Virus record (IMG/VR): IMGVR_UViG_3300021368_000448
Location: 1 to 29,581 of that record
Direction: 5' to 3' (one strand)
From: a virus
DNA length: 29,581 nt
The notes under the pieces: generated by a model
What the model was told of the DNA's origin: nothing
Databases searched by the model: none
Seen by the model: only the letters and a program-made list of their open reading frames with translations
Position numbers and translations under genes: made by a program
Part shown: positions 21,575 to 27,439 of the stretch, piece by piece
How the letters are laid out: every line of letters begins with the position of its first letter
Position numbering within the stretch: the first letter of the stretch is position 1

Positions 21575-21648
21575 GGGTTAGTAGCTCAGCTGGATAGAGC
21601 AACTGCCTTCTAAGCAGTCGGTCACAGGTTCAAATCCTGTCTAACCCG
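21575..21648 (+). tRNA. tRNA-Arg (anticodon TCT)
   Basis: The acceptor stem GGGTTAG pairs perfectly with CTAACCC. Positions 8-10 read TAG as usual, and the D arm follows (AGCTCAGCTGGATAGAGC). The anticodon stem ACTGC/GCAGT encloses loop CTTCTAA with anticodon TCT. The T arm is CACAGGTTCAAATCCTGT. The discriminator is G and there is no encoded CCA. It reads AGA (and AGG) codons, which are frequent in the AT-rich late genes here. Confidence 0.95.
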
Positions 21649-21663
21649 TTGTCTTTTCTTCTT

Positions 21664-21918
21664 ATGGACCCTAGAGACCCCAGTTTCCCCGAACCACTTC
21701 AGCATGTTGAGATGGATTCATCTAAGTATGTTTATGGTGGTTTAGAGATAACTACAATGAATATCCTTCGTTTAGTTAGCGAAATAGAGAGTGCATATCA
21801 ACTCTCTAAGTACATGGCATTCGACGAAGATATGAAGACCCTTGAGTCAATGAAATCTAAGTATCTGAAAATGTATTTCAGAATGGTCAAAGAAGAAAAG
21901 GCAAACACGCCACTCTAG
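21664..21918 (+). CDS. Small conserved cyanophage protein, 84 aa
   Basis: Starts at ATG 21664, only 15 nt after tRNA-Arg, with no clear ribosome site. The product begins MDPRDPSFPEPLQHVEMDSS and is helical (MNILRLVSEIESAYQLSKYM; EDMKTLESMKSKYLKMYFRM). Its stop codon TAG is positions 8-10 of tRNA-Thr, so the final ten bases are shared with the tRNA. It is probably cotranscribed with the tRNAs from the early promoter. Unrecognised function, though the sequence looks like a conserved cyanophage protein. Confidence 0.68.
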   Translation: MDPRDPSFPEPLQHVEMDSSKYVYGGLEITTMNILRLVSEIESAYQLSKYMAFDEDMKTLESMKSKYLKMYFRMVKEEKANTPL

Positions 21919-21982
21919 CTCAGCTGGATAGAGCAACGGTTTTGTAAACCGTAGGTCGTCGGTTCAAGTCCGACGAGTGGCT
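21909..21982 (+). tRNA. tRNA-Thr (anticodon TGT)
   Basis: GCCACTC pairs with GAGTGGC. The D arm is AGCTCAGCTGGATAGAGC. ACGGT/ACCGT encloses loop TTTGTAA with anticodon TGT. The T arm is CGTCGGTTCAAGTCCGACG. Discriminator T; no encoded CCA. The first ten bases overlap the preceding CDS, and the last base is the first T of the next TTGACA. Confidence 0.95.
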
Positions 21983-22010
21983 TGACAGATAATATAAAAC
22001 CTGTTATAAT
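21982..22010 (+). promoter_or_regulatory. Consensus sigma70 promoter for tRNA-Gly
   Basis: TTGACA (21982-21987) and TATAAT (22005-22010) are both perfect with 17-bp spacing. The -35 element starts on the last base of tRNA-Thr. Transcription from about 22017 would carry the GAAA hairpin and tRNA-Gly. Confidence 0.9.
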
Positions 22011-22033
22011 AATGTGGTGTGAAGGAAGTGCGC

Positions 22034-22053
22034 GTGAGAGAGAAATCTCTCAC
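22034..22053 (+). repeat. GAAA-loop hairpin in the tRNA-Gly leader
   Basis: GTGAGAGA and TCTCTCAC form a perfect 8-bp stem closed by a GAAA (GNRA) tetraloop. With one bulged C the stem extends by GCG/CGC. It lies between the promoter and tRNA-Gly and has no T-run, so it looks like a structured 5' leader or processing signal. Confidence 0.7.
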
Positions 22054-22058
22054 CGCTT

Positions 22059-22129
22059 GCGGGTTTAGTTTAGAGGTAAAACTAAAGGTTTCCAACCTTT
22101 CGTCAGGAGTTCGATTCTCCTAACCCGCT
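22059..22129 (+). tRNA. tRNA-Gly (anticodon TCC)
   Basis: GCGGGTT pairs with AACCCGC. The D arm is short, as usual for tRNA-Gly (71 nt in all). AAAGG/CCTTT encloses loop TTTCCAA with anticodon TCC. The T arm is CAGGAGTTCGATTCTCCT. Discriminator T; no encoded CCA. Confidence 0.95.
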
Positions 22130-22130
22130 T

Positions 22131-22148
22131 CGGGTAACCGAATACCCG
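22131..22148 (+). repeat. Hairpin after tRNA-Gly (weak terminator candidate)
   Basis: CGGGTA pairs with TACCCG around ACCGAA, followed by TAATTTT. Stem and T-run are weak, so read-through is likely. It may instead help 3'-end maturation of tRNA-Gly. Confidence 0.4.
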
Positions 22149-22161
22149 TAATTTTGAGTAG

Positions 22162-22169
22162 TATAAATA
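22162..22169 (+). promoter_or_regulatory. T4-type late promoter (perfect TATAAATA)
   Basis: A perfect TATAAATA lies 105 nt before the ATG of the first barrel gene. The leader between contains three hairpins and a CTTAACCT half-site resembling a Pho box unit. Confidence 0.75.
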
Positions 22170-22174
22170 CTTAA

Positions 22175-22253
22175 CCTTTTGTTTATTTTGTAACAAAAGG
22201 ATACAAACAGACTCATGTCGAGAGTCTTTTCATCCGTGGGTTAATACTCCACG
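22175..22253 (+). promoter_or_regulatory. Structured 5' leader with three hairpins before the first barrel gene
   Basis: Hairpin 1: CCTTTTGTT/AACAAAAGG (22175-22183 with 22192-22200, perfect, 8-nt loop). Hairpin 2: GACTC/GAGTC (22210-22214 with 22222-22226), followed by a short T-run. Hairpin 3: CGTGG/CCACG (22235-22239 with 22249-22253). The ribosome site AGAGGTAA comes after them. Three stems in about 80 nt is more structure than in other leaders in this window. Confidence 0.6.
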
Positions 22254-22274
22254 AGACAAAATAGAGGTAAACTA

Positions 22275-22649
22275 ATGATCAAATCTGTATTCGCTGCAGC
22301 CGCTGCTGCTGTCGCTTTCGCTCCTGCTGCTGCCCTTGCAGGTCCCTACGTTAACGTAGAGGCAAACTCTGGTTGGACTGGTTCCGACTACAATGGTACT
22401 TCGACCGACCTGCACGTTGGTTATGAAGGCACCTTTGGTGATGACGCTTCCTACTACGTTCAAGGTGGTGCTACTGTAGTCAGCCCCGATGGTGGTGATT
22501 CTGACACCGTTCCTTCCGGTAAGGCAGGTCTGGGTCTGGCACTGACTGATTCTCTGGGTGCTTATGGTGAGGTTTCCTTCGTCGGTTCTGGCGATAAGGA
22601 CATCGACCGTGGATACGGCACCAAGATTGGTCTGAAGTACAACTTCTGA
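22275..22649 (+). CDS. Secreted outer-membrane-barrel-like protein, 124 aa (paralogue A)
   Basis: The signal peptide (MIKSVFAAAAAAVAFAPAAA, cleavage after ALA) releases a chain starting GPYVNVE. Alternating polar and hydrophobic residues with Gly/Tyr (DLHVGYEGTFGDDASYYVQG; GKAGLGLALTDSLGAYGEVS) and a final Phe (GLKYNF) resemble an outer-membrane beta barrel, though the 100-residue mature size is small for one. The paralogue at 22851 shares the leader, GPYV start and TEL/HVGYE strand. AGAGGTAA is the ribosome site. A strong terminator ends the unit. It may sit in the host outer membrane or on the virion. Confidence 0.68.
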   Translation: MIKSVFAAAAAAVAFAPAAALAGPYVNVEANSGWTGSDYNGTSTDLHVGYEGTFGDDASYYVQGGATVVSPDGGDSDTVPSGKAGLGLALTDSLGAYGEVSFVGSGDKDIDRGYGTKIGLKYNF

Positions 22650-22692
22650 TCTTTCTAAGTTAGTAAAGTAAAACCGGTTATTACAAAATCTT

Positions 22693-22719
22693 ACCCGCCT
22701 TTTATGGGCGGGTTTTTTT
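22693..22719 (+). terminator. Intrinsic terminator after the first barrel gene
   Basis: ACCCGCC pairs with GGCGGGT around a 7-nt loop (TTTTATG), with a seven-T tract that includes the last stem base. It separates this gene from the Pho-box unit. Confidence 0.88.
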
Positions 22720-22772
22720 ATGGTTAAATTTATATTAACCCTCTCTATATACACCGGTTTCTCTCATATCAA

Positions 22773-22802
22773 CTTAACTTGATATTAACTTTATATTGAT
22801 AT
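22773..22802 (+). promoter_or_regulatory. Pho box (three 8-bp direct repeats, period 11)
   Basis: CTTAACTT (22773), ATTAACTT (22784) and ATTGATAT (22795) lie exactly 11 bases apart, with 3-bp gaps. This matches the cyanobacterial Pho box: tandem PyTTAAPyPy(T/A) units bound by PhoB/SphR. The third unit can act as -35, with TATTAC (22820-22825) as -10; TATAAT at 22800-22805 is an alternative. The unit downstream holds a barrel gene and pstS. No equally good set was noticed elsewhere in the window. Confidence 0.82.
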
Positions 22803-22850
22803 AATGTTTGAGTAAACCATATTACTTTAATTTTAAAAGAGGTATTACAA

Positions 22851-23222
22851 ATGAAAAACGCAATCGCTATTGCAACTCTGGCTGCTCTGTCTGCCGTATC
22901 TGCTGCTCCTGCCCTTGCTGGACCTTATGTTGGTGGTAAAATCACTGCCAAAGGAACTGATGAAGATTTCAAAAAGACCGAAACCGAACTGCGTGTTGGT
23001 TACGAAGCCAAGGTTGGCGCTCTGAAGCCTTACATCGAAGTTGGTCCTGCATGGGAAATGAAGGATGGCGAAGACGAAGCTTCCTTCTACAAGCAACTGG
23101 AAGTTGGTTCTAAAATCAAGATGACCGATAACCTGGGTGCTAAGGTCAAGGCTGAGTACACCATCGATGATGATAGTGCTGTTGATTGGAAGTACGAAGC
23201 TTCCCTCTCTTACGATTTCTGA
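22851..23222 (+). CDS. Secreted outer-membrane-barrel-like protein, 123 aa (paralogue B, Pho-linked)
   Basis: Signal peptide MKNAIAIATLAALSAVSAAP-ALA releases GPYVGGKITAKG. The layout copies paralogue A: a charged strand (KKTETELRVGYEAKVGALKP), repeated two-residue alternation (KVKAEYTIDDDSAVDWKYEA) and the terminal SLSYDF. The chain is more charged and has no Cys. AAAAGAGGT is its ribosome site. It is the first gene behind the Pho box and is 34 nt before pstS, so it is probably induced by phosphate starvation. A phosphate-selective outer-membrane entry role is tempting, but unproven. Confidence 0.7.
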   Translation: MKNAIAIATLAALSAVSAAPALAGPYVGGKITAKGTDEDFKKTETELRVGYEAKVGALKPYIEVGPAWEMKDGEDEASFYKQLEVGSKIKMTDNLGAKVKAEYTIDDDSAVDWKYEASLSYDF

Positions 23223-23256
23223 TAGAAAATAATATACAACCACTCACGGTAAAGAA

Positions 23257-24225
23257 ATGAAATCACTTCTCTCTATCGGTGTCGCAGCTGCCGCAATTGC
23301 TGCTCCCTCTGCCGCCATGGCAGACACTCTGAATGCTGCTGGTGCATCATTCCCTGCTCCAATCTATCAGGCATGGTTCCAAAACTATGCTAAGCAGACT
23401 GGTAATCAGGTTAACTACCAGGCAGTTGGTTCTGGTGCTGGCGTTCGTCAGTACAAAGCAGGAACTACTGACTTTGGTGCTTCTGACAAGGCAGTTTCTG
23501 ATAAGAAGCTGAAGGGTATTTCCCGTCCTATGGTTCAAATCCCTATGACTGGTGGAGCAATCGCGGTTGCTTATAACAAGCCAGGTTGCGATCTTAAGAT
23601 TACACAAACTGAATTGGTTCGTGTTTTCTATGGTGATATTGATAACTGGTCTCATTTCGGTTGTGGCAATAAGCCCATCACTGTTGCTGTCCGTTCTGAC
23701 GGTTCTGGCACCACTGCTGGGTTTACCAACTCCCTCTCTTCTTTCTCTAGAAAGTGGAAACTGATGGTTGGTCGTGGTAAGGCAATCAACTGGCCTGCTA
23801 GCAACACTGTTGCTGGTAAGGGTAACTCTGGCGTTGCTGGTGTTATCAAGAATACAGAAGGTGCTATTGGTTATCTGAACTATGGTTATGTTGTTGGGGG
23901 TAAGTTCCAACAAGCTGCTGTCCAAAATAAGGCAGGTAACTTTGTAAAGGCAAACAGTGAAACATCTGCTGCTGGACTTGCACAAATCAAACTTGATAGT
24001 AAACTGCGTGGAACCGACGCTAATCCCGCTGGTGCAAATGCATTCCCTATCGTTTCTTTGACTTGGATCCTTGCGGAACCAGGTCATAAGGTTGACTCTG
24101 TTCAACCTGCTCTTCGTTATATGTTGAGTGAAGAAGCACAAGGTATTTCAGATTCTTTGGGTTATGTACCTCTCCCCGAGTCTCTTCGACAGAAATCTCT
24201 TGCTGCTGTTGAATCGCTCCGTTGA
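23257..24225 (+). CDS. pstS: Periplasmic phosphate-binding protein PstS
   Basis: This 322-aa protein is the substrate-binding part of a PstSCAB transporter. A signal peptide (MKSLLSIGVAAAAIAAPSAA-MA) leads to DTLNAAGASFPAPIYQAWF, the classic PstS opening. Phosphate-contacting segments are present: VGSGAGVRQYKAGTTDFGAS and RSDGSGTTAGFTNSLSS. It is a host-derived auxiliary metabolic gene: infected cells under phosphate limitation could keep uptake going with the host permease. It sits in a unit headed by the Pho box and ends at a strong terminator. No pstC, pstA or pstB is seen here. Confidence 0.96.
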   Translation: MKSLLSIGVAAAAIAAPSAAMADTLNAAGASFPAPIYQAWFQNYAKQTGNQVNYQAVGSGAGVRQYKAGTTDFGASDKAVSDKKLKGISRPMVQIPMTGGAIAVAYNKPGCDLKITQTELVRVFYGDIDNWSHFGCGNKPITVAVRSDGSGTTAGFTNSLSSFSRKWKLMVGRGKAINWPASNTVAGKGNSGVAGVIKNTEGAIGYLNYGYVVGGKFQQAAVQNKAGNFVKANSETSAAGLAQIKLDSKLRGTDANPAGANAFPIVSLTWILAEPGHKVDSVQPALRYMLSEEAQGISDSLGYVPLPESLRQKSLAAVESLR

Positions 24226-24238
24226 TTAAATTCTCATA

Positions 24239-24265
24239 CCCCACCCTTCGGGGTGGGGTTTTTTT
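24239..24265 (+). terminator. Strong intrinsic terminator after pstS
   Basis: CCCCACCC pairs perfectly with GGGTGGGG through a TTCG tetraloop (24247-24250), with seven Ts. It lies at the very start of the next gene, so the propeller gene needs read-through or its own promoter. Confidence 0.95.
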
Positions 24266-25555
24266 ATGCTCTTTACCCCCTTTAAAGATATGTTAGAACT
24301 TCTTCAATTAATGGCATTGCCGGTAGTAACTTTAGGTACTGTCATGGGAGCTGATATCTCCCCACTACAGAATGTATATGCGGATAAAGATGCACCATCT
24401 TTTGAGCAAGTTGGTAAGTATGGTGTCGGTGAAGATTCCGCTGCTGAAATTATTGCTTCCGATGGAACAATCCTCGCCTATACAAATTCAGATAAAGGAA
24501 GTGTTGACTTCGTTAACATTGCTGATCCTACCAATCCCACTAGTGTTGCTTCTGTGGATGTTGGTGGAGAACCCACGAGTGTTGCAATCCGTCGTGGATA
24601 TGCCATTGCTGCAGTCAATACAAGTGAATCCTATACTAACCCTTCGGGACAAGTCATAGTAATTGATTTGTTTGACTATGAGATTGTCAAACAGATTCCT
24701 CTTGCAGGACAACCAGACTCTATTGCTCTTGATCCTAACGGCAACTTTGCTGCTGTTGCCATTGAGAATGAAAGAAATGAGGACATCAATGGTGAGATGA
24801 TCCCTCAGTATCCTGCTGGTAATCTGGCGTTGATTGATCTTAGAGGAAATGTAACTTATGTCGATCTTACAGGCATTGCTGATATTGCTCCTAGTGATCC
24901 TGAACCTGAGTTCGTTGATATCAATGATAAGAGTGAGATCGTTGTTACATTACAAGAGAACAATCATATTGTGGTTGTATCTAGTGATGGCACTATCCTC
25001 AACCACTTCTCCGCTGGCGCAGTTCAGTTAGACAACATTGACACTGTGAAGGATGGTGTCTATAATCCTGTTAACAGCAGATATTCACGTCGTGAGCCTG
25101 ATGCTGTTACCTGGATCGATTCTGATCACTTTGCCACTGCCAATGAGGGTGATTACAAACTCAAAGGATATCAGGGAACCCACAAACGTGGTGGTTCTAG
25201 GGGGTGGACAATTTTCCATAAAGATGGTACAGTGGTATATGAATCGGGTGCTTCCTTTGAAACTGCACTTGCTGAAGCAGGTTACTGGCCTGATAAGCGT
25301 GCTGGTAAGAAAGGTGTTGAACCAGAATCAATTACTCTTGGAACCTATGGTGGTCGTCGTTTGATCTTCGTTGGTGCTGAGAGAGCAAATGCTGTTGGCG
25401 TTTATGATGCTACAGATTTGACTGCTCCTAAGTTGATTCAGATTCTCCCTACAGGTAAAGCACCTGAAGGTCTTCTTGCTCTGGATAATGAAGGTCTCTT
25501 CATTACTTCCAATGAGAAGGATGCTAAGAACTCTATCTCCATCTTTAAATTCTGA
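24266..25555 (+). CDS. Beta-propeller protein of choice-of-anchor I/alkaline phosphatase-like type
   Basis: The N-terminus is hydrophobic (LLQLMALPVVTLGTVMGA), a probable export segment. Repeated blades follow (VDFVNIADPTNPTSVASVDV; AIAAVN; VIVIDLFDYEIVKQIPLAGQ; LIDLRGNVTYVDL), each Gly/Asp-rich with a hydrophobic strand. Such repeats are seen in choice-of-anchor I proteins and in atypical cyanobacterial alkaline phosphatases/phytase-like enzymes. The neighbouring pstS makes a phosphate-scavenging role plausible, but I cannot identify a catalytic set. ATGs at 24266, 24290 and 24311 are possible starts. The first is directly on the terminator T-run and lacks a ribosome site, so a later one may be correct. 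Confidence 0.75.
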   Translation: MLFTPFKDMLELLQLMALPVVTLGTVMGADISPLQNVYADKDAPSFEQVGKYGVGEDSAAEIIASDGTILAYTNSDKGSVDFVNIADPTNPTSVASVDVGGEPTSVAIRRGYAIAAVNTSESYTNPSGQVIVIDLFDYEIVKQIPLAGQPDSIALDPNGNFAAVAIENERNEDINGEMIPQYPAGNLALIDLRGNVTYVDLTGIADIAPSDPEPEFVDINDKSEIVVTLQENNHIVVVSSDGTILNHFSAGAVQLDNIDTVKDGVYNPVNSRYSRREPDAVTWIDSDHFATANEGDYKLKGYQGTHKRGGSRGWTIFHKDGTVVYESGASFETALAEAGYWPDKRAGKKGVEPESITLGTYGGRRLIFVGAERANAVGVYDATDLTAPKLIQILPTGKAPEGLLALDNEGLFITSNEKDAKNSISIFKF

Positions 25556-25767
25556 TGAACTGTGATCCCAAGTGGAAGCAATGGTGTATTGCTTGTTGCT
25601 CCTCCCAACTATGGATATTCCCAACGCTTCTACTTGTGGTCGTTCTTTTTATAGAATCGATACATACTAAAGCCCATATTGATATGGAGATGGATGTTCA
25701 TAAGTATTGTTTGAACAATGCAGAACATCAAAAAAACCAAGAGTACGCAGGAGACGACGAATGGTAA
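25555..25767 (+). CDS. Small Cys-rich membrane protein, 70 aa
   Basis: It starts in a TGATG overlap with the propeller gene. The product begins MNCDPKWKQWCIACCSSQ, then has one transmembrane span (LWIFPTLLLVVVLFIESI) and a charged, Met/Asp-rich tail (HIDMEMDVHKYCLNNAEHQK). Four Cys lie in the first 16 residues, including CIACC, which could bind metal or be acylated. It overlaps the next gene by 7 nt. Not recognised. Coupling to the propeller gene suggests expression together. Confidence 0.62.
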   Translation: MNCDPKWKQWCIACCSSQLWIFPTLLLVVVLFIESIHTKAHIDMEMDVHKYCLNNAEHQKNQEYAGDDEW

Positions 25768-25958
25768 AAACTATTATTGTTGCAACTATATTATTTTCAT
25801 CTCCTGTTTTTGCATTTGAAAGTACAAATGAAGGTGTGGATTTCTTTAATGAAGCACTAAAAAACGTAAAAGAGTATCATCTCCAGCAAACAAGAACTGA
25901 CCCAGAAGATGCACTTGATGATGCACTTGATAATTTCTGGAACACTTACGAGCAGTAA
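25761..25958 (+). CDS. Small secreted protein, 65 aa
   Basis: AGGAG seven bases before ATG 25761 decides the start. The signal peptide is MVKTIIVATILFSSPVFA, and the mature chain begins FESTNEGVDFFNEALKNVKE and is helical and acidic (DPEDALDDALDNFWNTYEQ). No Cys. It overlaps the upstream membrane gene slightly and is one base before the next ATG. A small periplasmic helper protein would fit. Unrecognised. Confidence 0.68.
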   Translation: MVKTIIVATILFSSPVFAFESTNEGVDFFNEALKNVKEYHLQQTRTDPEDALDDALDNFWNTYEQ

Positions 25959-25959
25959 A

Positions 25960-26172
25960 ATGAAAAAACGAACGAAAAAATTTCTAGATTGGTTTTTTGA
26001 AACTGATAGGGGTGAAGAGAACGTAGTAAACTGTTCTAACCTTTATGAGTTAGTAGAGAAACTCCAATATCGTCTAGAAGATTTGGAGAATGAGCATATG
26101 CTACTTATCCGTCAGATTGGTAACCTAGATAGTAGATTAACAGATATATTACTTTCTAAGGATGAAGATTAA
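25960..26172 (+). CDS. Small coiled-coil protein, 70 aa
   Basis: The product begins with a basic, aromatic stretch (MKKRTKKFLDWFFETDRGEE). It ends in a coiled coil (LYELVEKLQYRLEDLENEHM; LIRQIGNLDSRLTDILLSKD). There is no membrane span. It starts one base after the previous stop and overlaps the next start by 11 nt. The coiled coil suggests an oligomer or binding partner for another small protein in this chain. Not recognised. Confidence 0.63.
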   Translation: MKKRTKKFLDWFFETDRGEENVVNCSNLYELVEKLQYRLEDLENEHMLLIRQIGNLDSRLTDILLSKDED

Positions 26173-26353
26173 TCTCTGGTATTCTAAAGGTATGCAGCAG
26201 TGGCGTTGGACTTTATGTGAAGAATTACAGAATGGTATTACCAAAACAGGTGACTGTCATTCTGGTCAACGTCCTATCTTAAGAGATGCAATGGAAGATG
26301 TTGCCAAAACCGTAGAGTATATGTTAGAATTAAAGTCAATGAAGGGCGAGTAG
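26162..26353 (+). CDS. Small hypothetical protein, 63 aa
   Basis: The product begins MKINLWYSKGMQQWRWTLCE and ends VEYMLELKSMKGE. It has several Trp, two Cys, and an AMEDVAKTVEYM helix. Its TAG stop is at positions 8-10 of tRNA-Val, so the last ten bases belong to the tRNA, exactly as for the gene before tRNA-Thr. The WRWTL strand and later helix look like a small alpha/beta protein. Function unknown. Confidence 0.65.
   Translation: MKINLWYSKGMQQWRWTLCEELQNGITKTGDCHSGQRPILRDAMEDVAKTVEYMLELKSMKGE
26301..26330 (+). promoter_or_regulatory. Possible promoter for tRNA-Val
   Basis: TTGCCA (26301-26306) and TAGAAT (26325-26330) are spaced by 18 bases, inside the end of the preceding gene. It is weaker than the other tRNA promoters but in the right place, 14 nt before tRNA-Val. 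Confidence 0.4.
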
Positions 26354-26416
26354 CTCAGAGGTAGTAGCGTCTGCTTTACACGCAGAATGTCGGGGGTTCG
26401 ATCCCCTCCTCGCCCA
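26344..26416 (+). tRNA. tRNA-Val (anticodon TAC)
   Basis: GGGCGAG pairs with CTCGCCC. The D arm is AGCTCAGAGGTAGTAGC-type. TCTGC/GCAGA encloses loop TTTACAC with anticodon TAC. The T arm is CGGGGGTTCGATCCCCT. The discriminator is A and there is no encoded CCA. The first ten bases overlap the preceding CDS. Confidence 0.95.
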
Positions 26417-26424
26417 TATAAATA
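26417..26424 (+). promoter_or_regulatory. T4-type late promoter (perfect TATAAATA)
   Basis: TATAAATA begins immediately after the tRNA-Val discriminator base and is 33 nt before the ATG at 26458. A palindromic GTATAC lies between. Confidence 0.7.
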
Positions 26425-26457
26425 AAAAAAACATGAAGACGTATACTTCGTTATACA

Positions 26458-26715
26458 ATGGAACCAATAAAGATTAGGTGCCGTGCCTGTGGCAAAGAAC
26501 TTATCGGGCACCCAAGCAGGAGTGTAACTTGTGGATGCTCCAATATGACCACTATTCGTGGGGATAAGATTTCTGCTGTGGATTTAGATCAGGTAGTAAT
26601 GGTAAGTAATGCCCCTATCAAATCCAAAACTAAGTTTCTTTCTCAATCGGATATTGAGTGGCAAGAGGCAAGACGAAAGAGAAAAGTAAGAAAACTAGAC
26701 TTTGAAGTCAGATAA
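26458..26715 (+). CDS. Small zinc-ribbon-like protein, 85 aa
   Basis: The N-terminus reads MEPIKIRCRACGKELIGHPS followed by RSVTCGCSN. The pair C-x2-C (C8, C11) and C-x-C (near C25, C27) form a plausible zinc knuckle. The rest includes ISAVDLDQVVMVSN and a basic C-terminus (RRKRKVRKLDFEVR). I recall such short CxxC...CGC proteins in cyanophages. The fold may bind nucleic acid or a protein partner. It has its own late promoter behind tRNA-Val and no overlapping neighbours. Confidence 0.7.
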   Translation: MEPIKIRCRACGKELIGHPSRSVTCGCSNMTTIRGDKISAVDLDQVVMVSNAPIKSKTKFLSQSDIEWQEARRKRKVRKLDFEVR

Positions 26716-26756
26716 CTAAAGATTGTCTTAATCTATGTTATGAGCCGAACATAAAC

Positions 26757-26784
26757 TTGACATCTTGAGGTTAGTAAATATTAT
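26757..26784 (+). promoter_or_regulatory. Host-type sigma70 promoter
   Basis: TTGACA (26757-26762) and TATTAT (26779-26784) are spaced by 16 bases. It lies in a 97-nt gap and would start the run of small genes from 26813 to 27917. Confidence 0.65.
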
Positions 26785-26812
26785 AGCTAATAAGTAATTT
26801 CACTTTAAAAAA

Positions 26813-26968
26813 ATGCACCCCGACGAGTATTCTAATTGGGTGAAAATAAAAGAGGTCTTTGAGACCAATGGAACTACAGACAATTATTTTTACACCAGAG
26901 CGTGTGCTATAGTGAGCGGTCAACCAGACCCCATCGATATTAAACCAATACTTTCACATGATGACTGA
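26813..26968 (+). CDS. Small hypothetical protein, 51 aa
   Basis: The product begins MHPDEYSNWVKIKEVFETNG and ends with FYTRACAIVSGQPDPIDIKP and ILSHDD. It starts behind an A-rich region and overlaps the next gene by 11 nt. No membrane span. The YTRACAIVSG helix, followed by a Pro-rich end, gives it a loose likeness to the small helical proteins of region 5, but not enough for homology. Likely real from its position after a promoter and its coupling. Confidence 0.6.
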   Translation: MHPDEYSNWVKIKEVFETNGTTDNYFYTRACAIVSGQPDPIDIKPILSHDD

Positions 26969-27164
26969 ATTGAAACCAGATCCATTATTGACACGTTCAG
27001 AGTGTCAGGAGATGATAGATGCTGCTATTCGGAAACACAATAGGAACGCAAGTGTCATTAGCATGTGCGTTGGTTGGGTTGTTCTCGCTTTATTTGCTGA
27101 AGGTATGCTCCGACTCGTCGGAGTAATTGATCCTATATTTCCATGGCTTAAAATAACTCTATAG
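26958..27164 (+). CDS. Small conserved cyanophage membrane protein, 68 aa
   Basis: Starts at ATG 26958 (a second ATG follows at once). The product begins MMTELKPDPLLTRSECQEMI then a helix (DAAIRKHNRNASVISMC). One or two membrane segments follow (VGWVVLALFAEGMLRLVGVI and DPIFPWLKITL). I recognise the PDPLLTR...IRKHNRNAS opening as typical of a widespread T4-like cyanophage protein of unknown function. The basic N-terminal helix would stay in the cytoplasm. Overlaps the previous gene by 11 nt. Confidence 0.72.
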   Translation: MMTELKPDPLLTRSECQEMIDAAIRKHNRNASVISMCVGWVVLALFAEGMLRLVGVIDPIFPWLKITL

Positions 27165-27170
27165 AGATAA

Positions 27171-27311
27171 ATGGAAGCAGACGAAAGAAGGGAGTTTTAT
27201 AAACAACTGCGAGAGAGAATATCTCAACTGAGGATGCAGCATTTATTTGAGGAGCCATGTCCTCTATATGAGGATGATGACGAACAAGACTTTAAACTAG
27301 GGAGAACTTAA
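27171..27311 (+). CDS. Small charged hypothetical protein, 46 aa
   Basis: The product is MEADERRREFYK-like in composition: a basic/acidic helix (EFYKQLRERISQLRMQHLFE), then an acidic tail (YEDDDEQDFKLGRT). It starts six bases after the previous stop and its own stop overlaps the next ATG (TAATG). No Cys pair or membrane span. Its acidic end could bind a basic partner. Support is packing and codon use only. Confidence 0.55.
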   Translation: MEADERREFYKQLRERISQLRMQHLFEEPCPLYEDDDEQDFKLGRT

Positions 27312-27439
27312 TGTTAGGTACAGCACTTATGTGGATTGCGATACCTTTCGTATGCACAACAATATTCTTTGGTATATTCAAAGGAGAAGAGGTCTATTAT
27401 GACTCAGACGATTACACCGGAAACGGCACTGCACATTAA
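27311..27439 (+). CDS. Small membrane protein, 42 aa
   Basis: TAATG coupling to the gene before it. The product has one membrane helix (MLGTALMWIAIPFVCTTIFF) followed by GIFKGEEVYYDSDDYTGNGT and AH. The acidic tail after the span would face one side of the membrane. It overlaps the next gene by 41 nt in another frame. One of four single-span proteins under 50 aa in this stretch. Confidence 0.6.
   Translation: MLGTALMWIAIPFVCTTIFFGIFKGEEVYYDSDDYTGNGTAH

Noticed and set aside
23347-24141. Long open frame on the minus strand across pstS
   Set aside because: The frame is a shadow of pstS codon use; the translation has no recognisable domain and no ribosome site.
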